NCBI RefSeq assembly: GCF_021730435.1
Contig: NZ_JABWGX010000008.1
Span: forward strand, 1-64,000
Length of the DNA: 64,000 nucleotides
Reading direction: 5' to 3'
DNA from: Xanthobacter agilis
GTDB lineage: Bacteria; Pseudomonadota; Alphaproteobacteria; Rhizobiales; Xanthobacteraceae
The position numbers and the translations under genes are program-made. Each line of letters opens with the position of its first letter. Position 1 is the first letter of the stretch. Below, in pieces: positions 9,923 through 18,856 of this stretch. Under the pieces are notes generated by a model. The model made no database searches, was not told the origin of the DNA, and saw only the letters and a program-made list of their open reading frames with translations.

Positions 9923-9950
9923 AACGGCCGGGTGGAAGCCCGGCCGTTTT
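9923..9950 (+). terminator. Intrinsic terminator after rplO
   Basis: AACGGCCGGG (9923-9932) pairs with CCCGGCCGTT (9939-9948) over a 6-base loop and ends in TTTT. It separates the ribosomal spc genes from secY-adk, so either secY has its own promoter in 9951-10109 or this acts as a partial attenuator lowering secY expression. The rest of that spacer holds no recognisable gene. Confidence 0.8.
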
Positions 9951-10109
9951 GGTGCGCGGCGCGGCATCTCGTGCAGCCTTTCGCCCTTGGCAGCCCGGCC
10001 CCGCGCCGGGTATGTGCATTTTTGGGCGTTGCGCCGGCGCCGCCTTGGCACCGCAAAACCCGCCCATATATCAGGGCTGCCCTCAGGGCGGCGTCCAGCG
10101 GAGCAAGGC

Positions 10110-11444
10110 ATGGTCTCGGCGGCGGAACAACTCGCGGCGAACCTCAATTTTGGCGCCCTCGGCAAGGCCGATGAGCTGAAAAAGCGCATCTGGTTCACGC
10201 TCGGTGCACTCATCGTCTATCGGCTCGGTACGTATATCCCGATGCCGGGAATCAATCCCGACGCGCTGGCGGACGTGTTCAAGAACGCGCAGCAGGGCAT
10301 CATCGGGCTGTTCAACATGTTCTCGGGCGGCGCCGTTGAGCGCATGGCCATCTTCGCCCTGAACATCATGCCCTACATCTCGGCCTCCATCATCATCCAG
10401 CTCCTGACCAGCGTGTCTCCTACGCTCGAAGCGCTGAAGAAGGAGGGGGAGGCGGGCCGCAAGCAGCTCAATCAGTACACCCGTTATCTCACCGTGGTGC
10501 TGGCTCTGTTTCAGGCCTACGGGATTTCCGTGGGCCTTGAAGGGTCGGGCGCAGTGGTGGCGGATCCGGGTTGGTTCTTCCGCATATCCACCGTCATCAC
10601 CCTGACGGGCGGCACGATGTTCCTGATGTGGCTGGGAGAGCAGATCACCTCGCGGGGCATCGGCAACGGAACCTCGCTCATCATTTTCGGCGGCATCGTC
10701 GCGGAATTGCCGGGTGCGTTCGTGCGCACCTTGGAACTTGGGCGCGAGGGCGCGATTTCCACGCTCGCGATTCTCAGCGTGCTGGTCATGGCCGTGGTGG
10801 TGATCGCGTTCATCGTGTTCATGGAGCGCGCCCAGCGGCGGTTGCTCATCCAGTACCCCAAGCGCCAGGTGGGGAACCGGATTTATGAGGGGCAGTCCTC
10901 GCATCTGCCGTTGAAATTGAACACGTCCGGCGTCATCCCGCCGATTTTCGCGTCTTCGCTGCTGCTCATTCCGACCACCATCGCGAGCTTCACTCAAGGG
11001 GCGGGGCCGGAGTGGCTGCAGACCATCACCACCTTCCTGGGGCATGGCCGGCCTCTGTATATGGCGCTTTATGTCGCGCTTATCGTGTTCTTCTGCTTCT
11101 TCTACACGGCAATCGTGTTCAATCCGGTGGAGACGGCCGACAATTTGAAGAAGCATGGGGGCTTCATTCCGGGCATCCGTCCGGGCGAGCGCACTGCGGA
11201 GTACATCGATTATGTGCTGACGCGCATCACGGTGGTGGGCGCCGCCTACATCGCCGCGGTTTGCCTCTTCCCCGAACTGCTGATTTCCTATGCGGCAGTT
11301 CCGTTCTATTTCGGCGGAACGTCGCTCTTGATTGTTGTCAGTGTGACGATGGACACTGTGTCGCAAATTCAAGGCCACCTGCTCGCCCATCAGTACGAAG
11401 GACTGGTCAAGAAGGCGAAGCTGCGTGGGGGGAGGAGGAAGTGA
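10110..11444 (+). CDS. secY: Protein translocase channel SecY
   Basis: 444 residues from ATG 10110 ([17 protein letters not shown]), the start used by Rhizobiales SecY; the longer open frame upstream runs through the spacer and terminator. About ten hydrophobic transmembrane segments are visible, starting at [18 protein letters not shown], with the plug-region [20 protein letters not shown] and the cytosolic loop [17 protein letters not shown]. SecY forms the protein-conducting channel with SecE and SecG. Its stop overlaps the adk ATG. Confidence 0.97.
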   Translation: MVSAAEQLAANLNFGALGKADELKKRIWFTLGALIVYRLGTYIPMPGINPDALADVFKNAQQGIIGLFNMFSGGAVERMAIFALNIMPYISASIIIQLLTSVSPTLEALKKEGEAGRKQLNQYTRYLTVVLALFQAYGISVGLEGSGAVVADPGWFFRISTVITLTGGTMFLMWLGEQITSRGIGNGTSLIIFGGIVAELPGAFVRTLELGREGAISTLAILSVLVMAVVVIAFIVFMERAQRRLLIQYPKRQVGNRIYEGQSSHLPLKLNTSGVIPPIFASSLLLIPTTIASFTQGAGPEWLQTITTFLGHGRPLYMALYVALIVFFCFFYTAIVFNPVETADNLKKHGGFIPGIRPGERTAEYIDYVLTRITVVGAAYIAAVCLFPELLISYAAVPFYFGGTSLLIVVSVTMDTVSQIQGHLLAHQYEGLVKKAKLRGGRRK

Positions 11445-12031
11445 TGAGGCTTGTTCTGCTCGGCCCGCCCGGTGCGGGGAAGGGGACCCAGGCGCAGCGT
11501 CTGGTGAATCGCCACGGGATCGTTCAGCTCTCCACCGGCGATATGCTGCGCGCCGCAGTGGCGGCGGAAACGCCTGTCGGGCTCAAGGCGAAGGCGGTGA
11601 TGGAAGCCGGCGGGCTAGTGTCTGACGAGATCGTGATCGGCATCATTGCGGATCGCCTGGCGCAGCCAGACGCCAAGAACGGTTTCATTCTCGACGGGTT
11701 CCCGCGTACGGTGGCGCAGGCCGAAGAGCTGGACCGCATGTTGACCGAGAAGGGCATCAAGCTCGATGCGGTCATCGAATTGGTGGTGGATCAAGGGAAG
11801 CTGGTGGACCGGATCGTCAACCGCGCGGCCGAGCATCGCGCCAAGGGCGAGCCGGTACGCAAGGACGACGATCCGGAGGTCTTCAAAAGCCGGCTTGAAG
11901 CCTATAATCGCGACACCGCCGTGGTGGCGCCCTATTACAAGGCGCGGGGGCAGCTCAAGCAGATCGACGGCATGATGGAGATCGATTCGGTCACCGCCGC
12001 GATCGACGGGGTTCTGCGTCAGGCCGCTTGA
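11444..12031 (+). CDS. adk: Adenylate kinase (short LID)
   Basis: 195 residues. The P-loop [10 protein letters not shown] is at residues 8-17, the AMP site [10 protein letters not shown] follows, and [15 protein letters not shown] is present. It interconverts ATP + AMP and 2 ADP. The LID between residues 125 and 150 is short (no zinc-binding cysteines), making this the compact form found in many alphaproteobacteria rather than the 214-residue long form. Overlap with secY by one ATGA junction shows cotranslation. Confidence 0.97.
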   Translation: MRLVLLGPPGAGKGTQAQRLVNRHGIVQLSTGDMLRAAVAAETPVGLKAKAVMEAGGLVSDEIVIGIIADRLAQPDAKNGFILDGFPRTVAQAEELDRMLTEKGIKLDAVIELVVDQGKLVDRIVNRAAEHRAKGEPVRKDDDPEVFKSRLEAYNRDTAVVAPYYKARGQLKQIDGMMEIDSVTAAIDGVLRQAA

Positions 12032-12052
12032 AACTGATGTGGTTGAGAGTTG

Positions 12053-12086
12053 AAGGCCCCTTCGCCCGCGCGGAGGGGCCTTTTCT
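12053..12086 (+). terminator. Intrinsic terminator after adk
   Basis: AAGGCCCCT (12053-12061) pairs with AGGGGCCTT (12074-12082), loop 12 bases, followed by TTTTCTT. It ends the secY-adk transcript. The remaining spacer to rpsM (12087-12364) has no gene-like ORF and must contain the alpha-operon promoter. Confidence 0.85.
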
Positions 12087-12364
12087 TCGGGCGGATAAGC
12101 GGACAGGCGGAAGGGGCCGCGCGGGACGATGTCACGCGAGAATTCCGGGGCAAGGTTCGGGGATTTGACTCTTTCGTTAATTCCCGCTATGGCCACTCTC
12201 TCGCTTCGGAAGTTGGTGCCATTCGGTCCGCCCGGAAGGGTCGGTCCGCGTGGTGCCTTTGTCCTATTCGTAGCGTATTCGTCTCCGCAGGGGCCGGCCT
12301 CCACCGGACGCGGAGCTACCCCTTTCGCTGGCGCGGCATGCGCTGGTGCTACATGGAGAGAGCA

Positions 12365-12733
12365 GTGGCTCGTATTGCAGGCGTCAACATCCCGACCAAC
12401 AAGCGCGTGATCATTGCGCTCCAGTATATCCACGGGATCGGCTCCAAGAAGGCCGAGGAGATCGTGGAGAAGGTGGGTATCCCGGCGGAACGCCGCGTGA
12501 ACCAGCTCACCGACCAGGAAGTGCTTCAGATCCGCGAGGCGATCGACCGCGATTATATCGTCGAAGGCGATCTGCGCCGGGAAGTCGCCATGAACATCAA
12601 GCGGCTGATGGACCTCGGCTGCTATCGGGGCCTGCGCCATCGTCGCGGCCTTCCGGTGCGTGGTCAGCGGACCCACACCAACGCGCGGACCCGTAAGGGG
12701 CCGGCCAAGGCCATCGCCGGCAAGAAGAAGTGA
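12365..12733 (+). CDS. rpsM: 30S ribosomal protein S13
   Basis: 122 residues if translation starts at GTG 12365 ([15 protein letters not shown]), the universal S13 beginning; GGAGA at 12356-12360 is well placed for it. An in-frame ATG at 12353 would add four residues and lacks a better site. The frame is open farther upstream but not S13-like. [20 protein letters not shown] is the conserved C-terminal region that contacts tRNA and 23S rRNA bridges. Confidence 0.95.
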   Translation: MARIAGVNIPTNKRVIIALQYIHGIGSKKAEEIVEKVGIPAERRVNQLTDQEVLQIREAIDRDYIVEGDLRREVAMNIKRLMDLGCYRGLRHRRGLPVRGQRTHTNARTRKGPAKAIAGKKK

Positions 12734-12758
12734 TCGGCCGCAAGGCTGGATGAGGGGG

Positions 12759-12777
12759 AGGCCGGCGATGCCGGCCT
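12759..12777 (+). promoter_or_regulatory. Hairpin between rpsM and rpsK
   Basis: AGGCCGGC (12759-12766) pairs with GCCGGCCT (12770-12777) around a 3-base loop; TGTCCTGTTT follows, which is a poor T tract. It lies in a 121-base gap inside the alpha operon. It could attenuate transcription or be an RNA-processing hairpin. Confidence 0.35.
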
Positions 12778-12854
12778 TGTCCTGTTTCCCGGCCCCGGAA
12801 GGGGTCATCCCGAGCGCCTGGTGTTACGGGCGCGTCTGAAGGATCTAGAAGAGT

Positions 12855-13244
12855 ATGGCCAAGGAAGCTACACGCGTTCGTCGCCGCGAGCGCAAGAACA
12901 TCGCGTCGGGCGTCGCCCATGTGAACGCGTCGTTCAACAACACCATGATCACCATCACCGACGCGCAGGGCAACACGATCTCCTGGTCGTCCGCCGGTGC
13001 CATGGGCTTCAAGGGCTCGCGCAAGTCCACGCCGTATGCGGCGCAGGTGGCCGCCGAGGACGCGGCCCGCAAGGCCTCGGAGCACGGCATGCGCACTCTT
13101 GAGGTGGAAGTGTCGGGTCCCGGTTCGGGACGTGAGTCGGCGCTGCGGGCACTGCAGGCGGCGGGCTTCCTCGTCACCTCGATCCGCGACGTGACCCCCA
13201 TTCCGCACAACGGTTGCCGTCCGCGCAAGCGTCGCCGCGTCTGA
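12855..13244 (+). CDS. rpsK: 30S ribosomal protein S11
   Basis: 129 residues. [20 protein letters not shown] and the C-terminal [18 protein letters not shown] are canonical. S11 lines the E-site platform region of the small subunit. It is followed by a 135-base gap before rpoA which contains only a weak GCAGG/CCTGC hairpin and TTTGTTT, and no further gene. Confidence 0.98.
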   Translation: MAKEATRVRRRERKNIASGVAHVNASFNNTMITITDAQGNTISWSSAGAMGFKGSRKSTPYAAQVAAEDAARKASEHGMRTLEVEVSGPGSGRESALRALQAAGFLVTSIRDVTPIPHNGCRPRKRRRV

Positions 13245-13379
13245 TCCGCTCTTGGTTCCGCGGGCAGGTGCCTGCGGTTTGTTTGCCCGGTTTCTCCTCC
13301 CCGATCGGGACGGGTCTGCACCTCCGGATGAGGTCTTAAAACCCCGGCAGCCGTGACAGCCCGGCGAGAAAGCAAGGTG

Positions 13380-14402
13380 ATGCAAGTGATTCAGAAGAAC
13401 TGGCAAGAGCTGATCAAGCCCGAGAAGCTGCAGGTGATTGCCGGCAGCGACCCGAAGCGTCTCGCCACCGTGGTCGCGGAGCCGCTGGAACGCGGCTTCG
13501 GCATGACGCTCGGCAATGCGCTGCGTCGCATTCTGCTGTCGTCGCTGCAGGGCGCGGCTGTGACGTCCATCCACATCGACGGGGTGCTGCACGAGTTTTC
13601 GTCCATCCCTGGCGTGCGTGAGGATGTCACCGACATCATTCTCAACGTGAAGGATGTCGCCATCAAGATGCAGGGCGATGGCCCCAAGCGCATGGTGGCG
13701 AAGAAGACCGGTCCCGGCGTGCTCCATGCCGGCGACATCCAGACCGTGGGCGACATCCAGGTGCTGAACCCGAACCTCGCCATCTGCACCCTCGACGAGG
13801 GCGCGGAACTGCGGATCGAGTTCACCGTGGACACGGGCAAGGGCTATGTCGCGGCGGATCGCAACCGGCCGGAAGATGCGCCGATCGGCCTGATCCCGAT
13901 CGACAGCCTCTACTCGCCGGTGCGCAAGGTCTCCTACAAGGTCGAGAACACCCGCGAGGGCCAGATTCTCGACTATGACAAGCTGACCATGCAGATCGAG
14001 ACCGATGGCTCGATCTCGCCGGAGGACGCGCTCGCCTATGCGGCTCGCATCCTTCAGGATCAGTTGGAGATCTTCGTCAACTTCGAAGAGCCCAAGCGCG
14101 AGAGCGAAGCCACCGCGATCCAGACCCTGCCGTTCTCTCCGGCGCTGCTGAAGAAGGTGGACGAGCTCGAGCTCTCCGTCCGCTCGGCGAACTGCCTGAA
14201 GAACGACAATATCGTCTACATCGGCGACCTGATCCAGAAGAGCGAGACGGAGATGCTCCGCACGCCGAATTTCGGCCGCAAGTCGCTCAACGAGATCAAG
14301 GAAGTGCTCGCCTCCCTCGGTCTGCACCTGGGCATGGAAGTGCCCGGCTGGCCGCCCGAGAATATCGAAGAGCTCGCGAAGCGCTTCGAGGAACACTACT
14401 GA
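13380..14402 (+). CDS. rpoA: RNA polymerase alpha subunit
   Basis: 340 residues from ATG 13380 ([12 protein letters not shown]). Alternatives are GTG 13386, which has a slightly better-spaced AGGTG, and upstream GTGs that look less family-like. The N-terminal domain contains [20 protein letters not shown], the dimer and assembly region; the C-terminal domain has the helix-hairpin-helix [21 protein letters not shown], which binds UP elements and activators. It lies between rpsK and rplQ as usual. Confidence 0.97.
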   Translation: MQVIQKNWQELIKPEKLQVIAGSDPKRLATVVAEPLERGFGMTLGNALRRILLSSLQGAAVTSIHIDGVLHEFSSIPGVREDVTDIILNVKDVAIKMQGDGPKRMVAKKTGPGVLHAGDIQTVGDIQVLNPNLAICTLDEGAELRIEFTVDTGKGYVAADRNRPEDAPIGLIPIDSLYSPVRKVSYKVENTREGQILDYDKLTMQIETDGSISPEDALAYAARILQDQLEIFVNFEEPKRESEATAIQTLPFSPALLKKVDELELSVRSANCLKNDNIVYIGDLIQKSETEMLRTPNFGRKSLNEIKEVLASLGLHLGMEVPGWPPENIEELAKRFEEHY

Positions 14403-14469
14403 ACCCATAAGCGGCTCGAGCCGCGCAACCTTTCGGCTCGCCGCCGTCATCTTTCAGGAGTCCGCCGTC

Positions 14470-14895
14470 ATGCGTCACGGCAAGGTACATCGCAAATTCA
14501 ACCGCACCGCCGAGCATCGCAAGGCGATGTTCTCGAATCTCGCGGGCGCGCTCATCACCCATGAGCAGATCGTCACCACCCTGCCGAAGGCCAAGGACCT
14601 GCGTCCCGTGGTCGAGAAGCTGGTGACGCTTGCCCGGCGCGGCGATCTGCACGCGCGTCGTCAGGCCATCGCGGAGCTGCGCGACCAGGCGATCGTGAAG
14701 AAGCTCTTCGACGTGCTCGCGCCGCGGTATGCGGGGCGTCCGGGTGGCTATACCCGCATCATCAAGGCGGGCTTCCGCTACGGCGACAACACGGCGGTGG
14801 CCGTGATCGAGTTCGTCGAGCGTGACGAGAGCGCCAAGGGTGCCGCCGATCGGGCCCGCGCCGAGGCGGCCGCCGGGGCAGCCGAAGCGGCGTGA
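14470..14895 (+). CDS. rplQ: 50S ribosomal protein L17
   Basis: 141 residues, with an alanine-rich C-terminal tail beyond the ~120-residue core. [20 protein letters not shown] and the [19 protein letters not shown] segment are diagnostic. TTTCAGGAG stands before the ATG. It is the last gene of the alpha operon and is followed directly by a strong terminator. The 67-base rpoA-rplQ spacer holds a perfect 14-base palindrome at about 14410. Confidence 0.98.
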   Translation: MRHGKVHRKFNRTAEHRKAMFSNLAGALITHEQIVTTLPKAKDLRPVVEKLVTLARRGDLHARRQAIAELRDQAIVKKLFDVLAPRYAGRPGGYTRIIKAGFRYGDNTAVAVIEFVERDESAKGAADRARAEAAAGAAEAA

Positions 14896-14917
14896 GCCTC
14901 TTCGCGCAGGACATTGA

Positions 14918-14948
14918 AAAAGGGCGGTCCTCGGGCCGCCCTTTTTTT
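14918..14948 (+). terminator. Intrinsic terminator after rplQ
   Basis: AAAAGGGCGG (14918-14927) pairs with CCGCCCTTTT (14936-14945), with an 8-base loop and a run of seven T. This is a textbook terminator and marks the end of the ribosomal cluster. Confidence 0.92.
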
Positions 14949-15020
14949 CATTCAGAGGTGGGGTGCGCGAATCCGTTGGGTTCGGCAGAGGCGCGGGTTA
15001 GCTGCAGGAAGGGTGAGCGA

Positions 15021-16484
15021 ATGGCGAGACGATTTTCGTGCGGTCTTTTTTCCCGCGCTCTTTTTTCCCGCGCTCTTGTGCTGTCCGCGATGCTGGTCGT
15101 CGCGGTCTTGGGCGCAGGGCCTGCGGTCGCCCAGGCGCCGCGGGTTCCCGCCTCGCAGGCCGAGGTGAAGCTCTCGTTTGCCCCGATCGTGGCGCGCACG
15201 GCGCCTGCGGTTGTGAATGTCTATGCGCTGAAGACGGCGCAGCAGCGCGTCAACCCGATCTTCGACGATCCCTTCTTCCGCCGCTTCTTCGGCGGTCCCG
15301 GCGGCTCACCGGGCCTGGGCGCGCCCGACCGGATGCAGCGCTCGCTGGGGTCCGGGGTCATCGTCGATCCGTCGGGGATCGTGGTGACCAACTACCATGT
15401 GATCGAGGGGGCGGACGAAATCCGCGTCGCCCTCAACGATAAGCGGGAATATGAGGCGCAGGTTCTGCTGCGCGATCAGCGCACGGACCTCGCCATCCTG
15501 CGGCTCAAGCTGGAGACCAAGGAGACCTTCGCCTCTCTGGAGCTTGGCAATTCGGACGAACTGGCGGTCGGGGATCTGGTGCTCGCCATCGGCGACCCCT
15601 TCGGCGTGGGGCAGACGGTGACGCAAGGCATCGTGTCGGCCGTGGCGCGGACCCAGGTCGGGGTTTCGGACTACCAATTCTTCATCCAGACCGATGCCGC
15701 CATCAATCCCGGCAATTCCGGAGGCGCATTGGTGGATATGGCGGGCCGGCTGGTGGGCATCAACACAGCCATCTATTCGCGCTCGGGCGGGTCCATCGGC
15801 ATCGGCTTCGCCATTCCGGTGAACATGGTGCGGGTGGTACTGGATCAGGCGAAGTCGGGCGGCAAGGCGGTGCGGCGGCCGTGGCTCGGCGCCAAGCTGC
15901 AGCGGGTCACGCCGGACATCGCCGACAGCCTTGGCCTGCCCCGTCCGGCCGGCGCCCTGGTGCGCGAGGTGACGGCGGGCAGCCCGGCGGCGAGCGCCGG
16001 GCTGAAAGTGGGCGACCTTATCCTCGCGGTGGAAGGGCAGGGGATCGAGGATCCCGAATCCCTCAACTACCGGCTGGCGACGCGGCCCATCGGCAGCCGC
16101 GCGGCGCTCGGGCTCAACCGGGGCGGGCGTAACGAGAGCGTGGTGGTGGTGCTGGAGAGTGCTCCGGAGACGCCGCCGCGTGAGGCGGTCCAGTTGCGCG
16201 CGCGCTCGCCTTTCGGCGGGGCCACGATTGTCAATCTTTCGCCGGCGGTCGCCGAGGAACTGCGGGTGGATGGGGCCGCGAGCGGCGTGGTGATCGCCGA
16301 GATTGCGGACGGCACGCCAGCGGCGCAGGCGGGCTTCAAGCCAGGGGATGTGATCGTGGAGGTGAATGGTGAGAAGATCGCCCGCACCCGCGAGCTCGAT
16401 ACCCTGACGCAGGCGCCCATGCGCGCATGGCGCATTGTGGTCATTCGAGGCGGGCGCGCCATCTCGGCGCTGCTGCCGGGCTGA
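15021..16484 (+). CDS. Do-like periplasmic serine protease (DegP/HtrA family)
   Basis: 487 residues from ATG 15021, preceded by GGAAGGG; an open frame further upstream crosses the rplQ terminator and is discarded. A signal peptide (hydrophobic core to about residue 37, AVA cleavage) exports it. The trypsin-like domain has His126 (NYHVIEG), Asp156 (RTDLAIL) and Ser233 (NPGNSGG), a complete triad, followed by two PDZ domains (about 290-380 and 395-485). It should degrade or refold misfolded periplasmic proteins. The signal peptide carries a duplicated five-residue block, LFSRA, from a 15-bp DNA repeat at 15046-15075. rarA follows after 9 bases. Confidence 0.93.
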   Translation: MARRFSCGLFSRALFSRALVLSAMLVVAVLGAGPAVAQAPRVPASQAEVKLSFAPIVARTAPAVVNVYALKTAQQRVNPIFDDPFFRRFFGGPGGSPGLGAPDRMQRSLGSGVIVDPSGIVVTNYHVIEGADEIRVALNDKREYEAQVLLRDQRTDLAILRLKLETKETFASLELGNSDELAVGDLVLAIGDPFGVGQTVTQGIVSAVARTQVGVSDYQFFIQTDAAINPGNSGGALVDMAGRLVGINTAIYSRSGGSIGIGFAIPVNMVRVVLDQAKSGGKAVRRPWLGAKLQRVTPDIADSLGLPRPAGALVREVTAGSPAASAGLKVGDLILAVEGQGIEDPESLNYRLATRPIGSRAALGLNRGGRNESVVVVLESAPETPPREAVQLRARSPFGGATIVNLSPAVAEELRVDGAASGVVIAEIADGTPAAQAGFKPGDVIVEVNGEKIARTRELDTLTQAPMRAWRIVVIRGGRAISALLPG

Positions 16485-16493
16485 GGCGGCAAG

Positions 16494-17816
16494 ATGAGCG
16501 ACTTGTTCGAGGCGGCGGGCGTTGGCGGCGGCGCGAGCGAGGGCGGCACCCGCCCGCTCGCGGACCGGCTGCGCCCCACCAGCGTTGCCGAGGTGGTGGG
16601 GCAGGACCATCTGGTGGGGCCTGACGGCGTCCTTACCCGCATGCTGGAGGGGCGGTCGCTGGGCTCGCTCATCCTGTGGGGACCGCCGGGCACGGGCAAG
16701 ACCACGGTGGCGCGGCTTCTGGCGTCGGCGACCGATCTGCACTTCGAGCAGATTTCCGCGATCTTCTCCGGTGTCGCGGACCTGAAGAAGGTGTTCGAGC
16801 AGGCGCGGGCGCGGCGGCGGGGCGGCGGGTCCACCTTGCTGTTCGTGGACGAGATTCATCGCTTCAACCGCGCGCAGCAGGACTCGTTCCTGCCGGTGAT
16901 GGAGGATGGCACCGTCACGCTGGTGGGGGCGACCACGGAAAACCCCTCGTTCGAGCTCAACGCGGCCTTGCTGTCGCGGGCGCGGGTGCTCGTGTTCCGA
17001 CCTCTGGACGGGGAGGCCGTCGGCCGCCTGCTCACCCGCGCCGAGGAGGTGGAGGGAAAGCCGCTGCCTTTGACGGACGAGGCACGCCTGGCTTTGGTCA
17101 ACATGGCGGATGGGGATGGCCGGGCCTCCCTCACCCTGGCGGAGGAAGTGTGGCGGGCGGCGCGGCCGGGCGAGGTGTTCGACGTGGCCGGCCTTGCGGA
17201 GGTGGTGCAGCGCCGCGCGCCCATCTACGACAAGAGCGAGGACGGGCATTACAACCTCATCTCCGCCCTGCATAAATCAGTGCGCGGCTCGGACCCCGAC
17301 GCGGCGCTGTATTATCTCGCGCGGATGCTGGATGCGGGGGAAAGCCCGCTGTTCCTGGCGCGGCGCATCGTGCGCATGGCCATCGAGGATGTGGGCAATG
17401 CCGATCCGCAGGCCCTGGTGGTGGCCAATGCCGCCAAGGATGCGTTCGATTTCCTGGGCTCGCCGGAGGGGGAACTGGCGCTGGCCCAGGCGATCGTCTA
17501 TGTGGCCACCGCGCCCAAGTCCAACGCTGTCTATTCCGCCTACAAGGCGGCGATGAGGCTCGCCAAGGAGGCCGGATCGCTGACCCCGCCGAAGCACATT
17601 CTAAACGCGCCCACCAAGCTGATGAAGCGCGAGGGCTACGGCTCCGGCTACCGATATGATCACGACGAGCCGGATGCGTTCTCGGGCCAGAACTATTTCC
17701 CCGAGGCCCTGGGCCGGCAGAGCCTTTACCACCCGGTGGAACGCGGGTTCGAGCGCGAGATCAAGAAGCGCATGGACTATTGGGCCCGCCTGCGTGCCGA
17801 GCGTGGGGAAAGCTAA
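16494..17816 (+). CDS. rarA: Replication-associated recombination ATPase RarA (MgsA)
   Basis: 440 residues, normal length. AAA+ motifs: Walker A GPPGTGKTT at residues 63-71, Walker B LLFVDEIHRF, sensor-1 region VGATTENPSFELNAALLSR, and the C-terminal tetramerisation region with GNADPQAL and AMRLAKEAGSLTPPKHI. RarA acts at stalled replication forks and in RecA/RecF-related repair. It is close behind the Do-like protease, a pairing often seen in alphaproteobacteria; the two may share a transcript. Confidence 0.96.
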   Translation: MSDLFEAAGVGGGASEGGTRPLADRLRPTSVAEVVGQDHLVGPDGVLTRMLEGRSLGSLILWGPPGTGKTTVARLLASATDLHFEQISAIFSGVADLKKVFEQARARRRGGGSTLLFVDEIHRFNRAQQDSFLPVMEDGTVTLVGATTENPSFELNAALLSRARVLVFRPLDGEAVGRLLTRAEEVEGKPLPLTDEARLALVNMADGDGRASLTLAEEVWRAARPGEVFDVAGLAEVVQRRAPIYDKSEDGHYNLISALHKSVRGSDPDAALYYLARMLDAGESPLFLARRIVRMAIEDVGNADPQALVVANAAKDAFDFLGSPEGELALAQAIVYVATAPKSNAVYSAYKAAMRLAKEAGSLTPPKHILNAPTKLMKREGYGSGYRYDHDEPDAFSGQNYFPEALGRQSLYHPVERGFEREIKKRMDYWARLRAERGES

Positions 17817-17975
17817 AGCCCTCTCCCGTCGAAGAGATCGAGGGTCTCGGCAACACGGCGAGACGCGAACATGCCCGAGGTCGCGCGCCGGCTCCACATG
17901 GTGCGGCCCCGTGGGTGCAAGGCGCCCCCGCGCCTCGTCGCCGTCATCTGCCGCGCGTCCGATCACGCAATGCGT

Positions 17976-18051
17976 GTTCATTTGAACGTCATGGAACTGA
18001 CGTGGCGCCTTCAATGAACCTGACTACGGTGCGCCACAAGTTCGAATGAAC
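17976..18051. promoter_or_regulatory. GlpR-like operator repeats upstream of the DeoR-type gene
   Basis: Two perfect GTTC-N4-GAAC palindromes stand at 17976-17987 (GTTCATTTGAAC) and 18040-18051 (GTTCGAATGAAC), with a weaker TTCAATGAA at 18010-18018. They are centred 64 bases apart, about six helical turns, and the second ends 17 bases before the regulator's ATG. The core resembles the TTCG/CGAA half-sites of enterobacterial GlpR operators. They likely bind the DeoR-family protein for autoregulation. The rest of 17817-18067 shows no gene. Confidence 0.55.
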
Positions 18052-18067
18052 AGTGTGACGGGGCCGA

Positions 18068-18856
18068 ATGAACATCACGACGCGGCAGCAGGACATTATC
18101 GATCTCGCGCGCCAGGACGGCTTTTTGAGCGTCGAGACGCTGGCGGAGCATTTCAGCGTGACCCCGCAGACCATCCGGCGGGATATCAACATGTTGTGTG
18201 ACGCCAATCTGCTGCGCCGGCGGCGTGGGGGCGCGGAATATATGGAGGCGCCCCGCCTCAACCTGCCCTACGATTCGCGCCGTATCATCCATCCGCTCGC
18301 CAAGCAGGCCATTGGCGCCGCGGTGGCGCGCCTTATTCCCAACGGCGCCTCGGTTTCGTTCGGCATCGGCACCACGCCGGAGTTCGTCGCCCTCGCCATG
18401 CAGGGCCACGAGGACCTCACTGTCGTCACCAACAACCTCAACGTCACCATGGCGCTGAGCAGGACGCCCTCGAACCGGATCATCCTGCCGGGCGGGGCTG
18501 TACGTCTGCCCGACCGCGACCTGCTCGGTCCCCATGTGGAAGAGATGTACCGCAATTATCGGGTGGATTTCGGCGTCTTCGGGGTCGGCGGCATCGAGCC
18601 GGACGGCACCTTCGTGGATTTCGACCGGGCCGAGGTACTCGCCCGCGCGGCCATGCGCGAGAGCTGCCGGGTCTCAATCCTGGTGGCGGACATCAGCAAG
18701 TTCGGGCGGCCGGCGCCGGCGCGGGGCGGTCATCTCGCCGACGTGGACATGGTGGTGCTCGACACGGCGCCGCCCCCCGCGTTCGCCGCGCTGTTCGATG
18801 GGGACGGCCGCGGCGGGCGCCTGCGCATTGCGTCCGGCACGGGAGCGGGCACATGA
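18068..18856 (+). CDS. DeoR-family transcriptional regulator (GlpR-like)
   Basis: 262 residues. The N-terminal winged helix contains RQQDIIDLARQDGFLSVETL and the DeoR signature FSVTPQTIRRDINMLCD; the C-terminal DeoRC domain (about 80-235) has VSFGIGTTPEFVALAM and IILPGGAVR, the sugar-phosphate-sensing fold related to ribose-5-phosphate isomerase. The stop overlaps the ATP-binding subunit gene, so it probably controls the importer that follows. The likely effector is a phosphorylated polyol or sugar, glycerol-3-phosphate being the first candidate by analogy. Confidence 0.9.
   Translation: MNITTRQQDIIDLARQDGFLSVETLAEHFSVTPQTIRRDINMLCDANLLRRRRGGAEYMEAPRLNLPYDSRRIIHPLAKQAIGAAVARLIPNGASVSFGIGTTPEFVALAMQGHEDLTVVTNNLNVTMALSRTPSNRIILPGGAVRLPDRDLLGPHVEEMYRNYRVDFGVFGVGGIEPDGTFVDFDRAEVLARAAMRESCRVSILVADISKFGRPAPARGGHLADVDMVVLDTAPPPAFAALFDGDGRGGRLRIASGTGAGT

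Noticed and set aside
12087-12364. Small ORFs between adk and rpsM
   Set aside because: They lie in a leader after a terminator, lack ribosome-binding sites and have no conserved look.
12597-14450. A 617-codon minus-strand frame over rpsK and rpoA
   Set aside because: Antisense to certain genes, no ribosome-binding site and no recognisable domain.
15306-17273. A 655-codon minus-strand frame over the protease and rarA
   Set aside because: It lies antisense to two genes with complete catalytic motifs. Its composition is that of a high-GC shadow frame.
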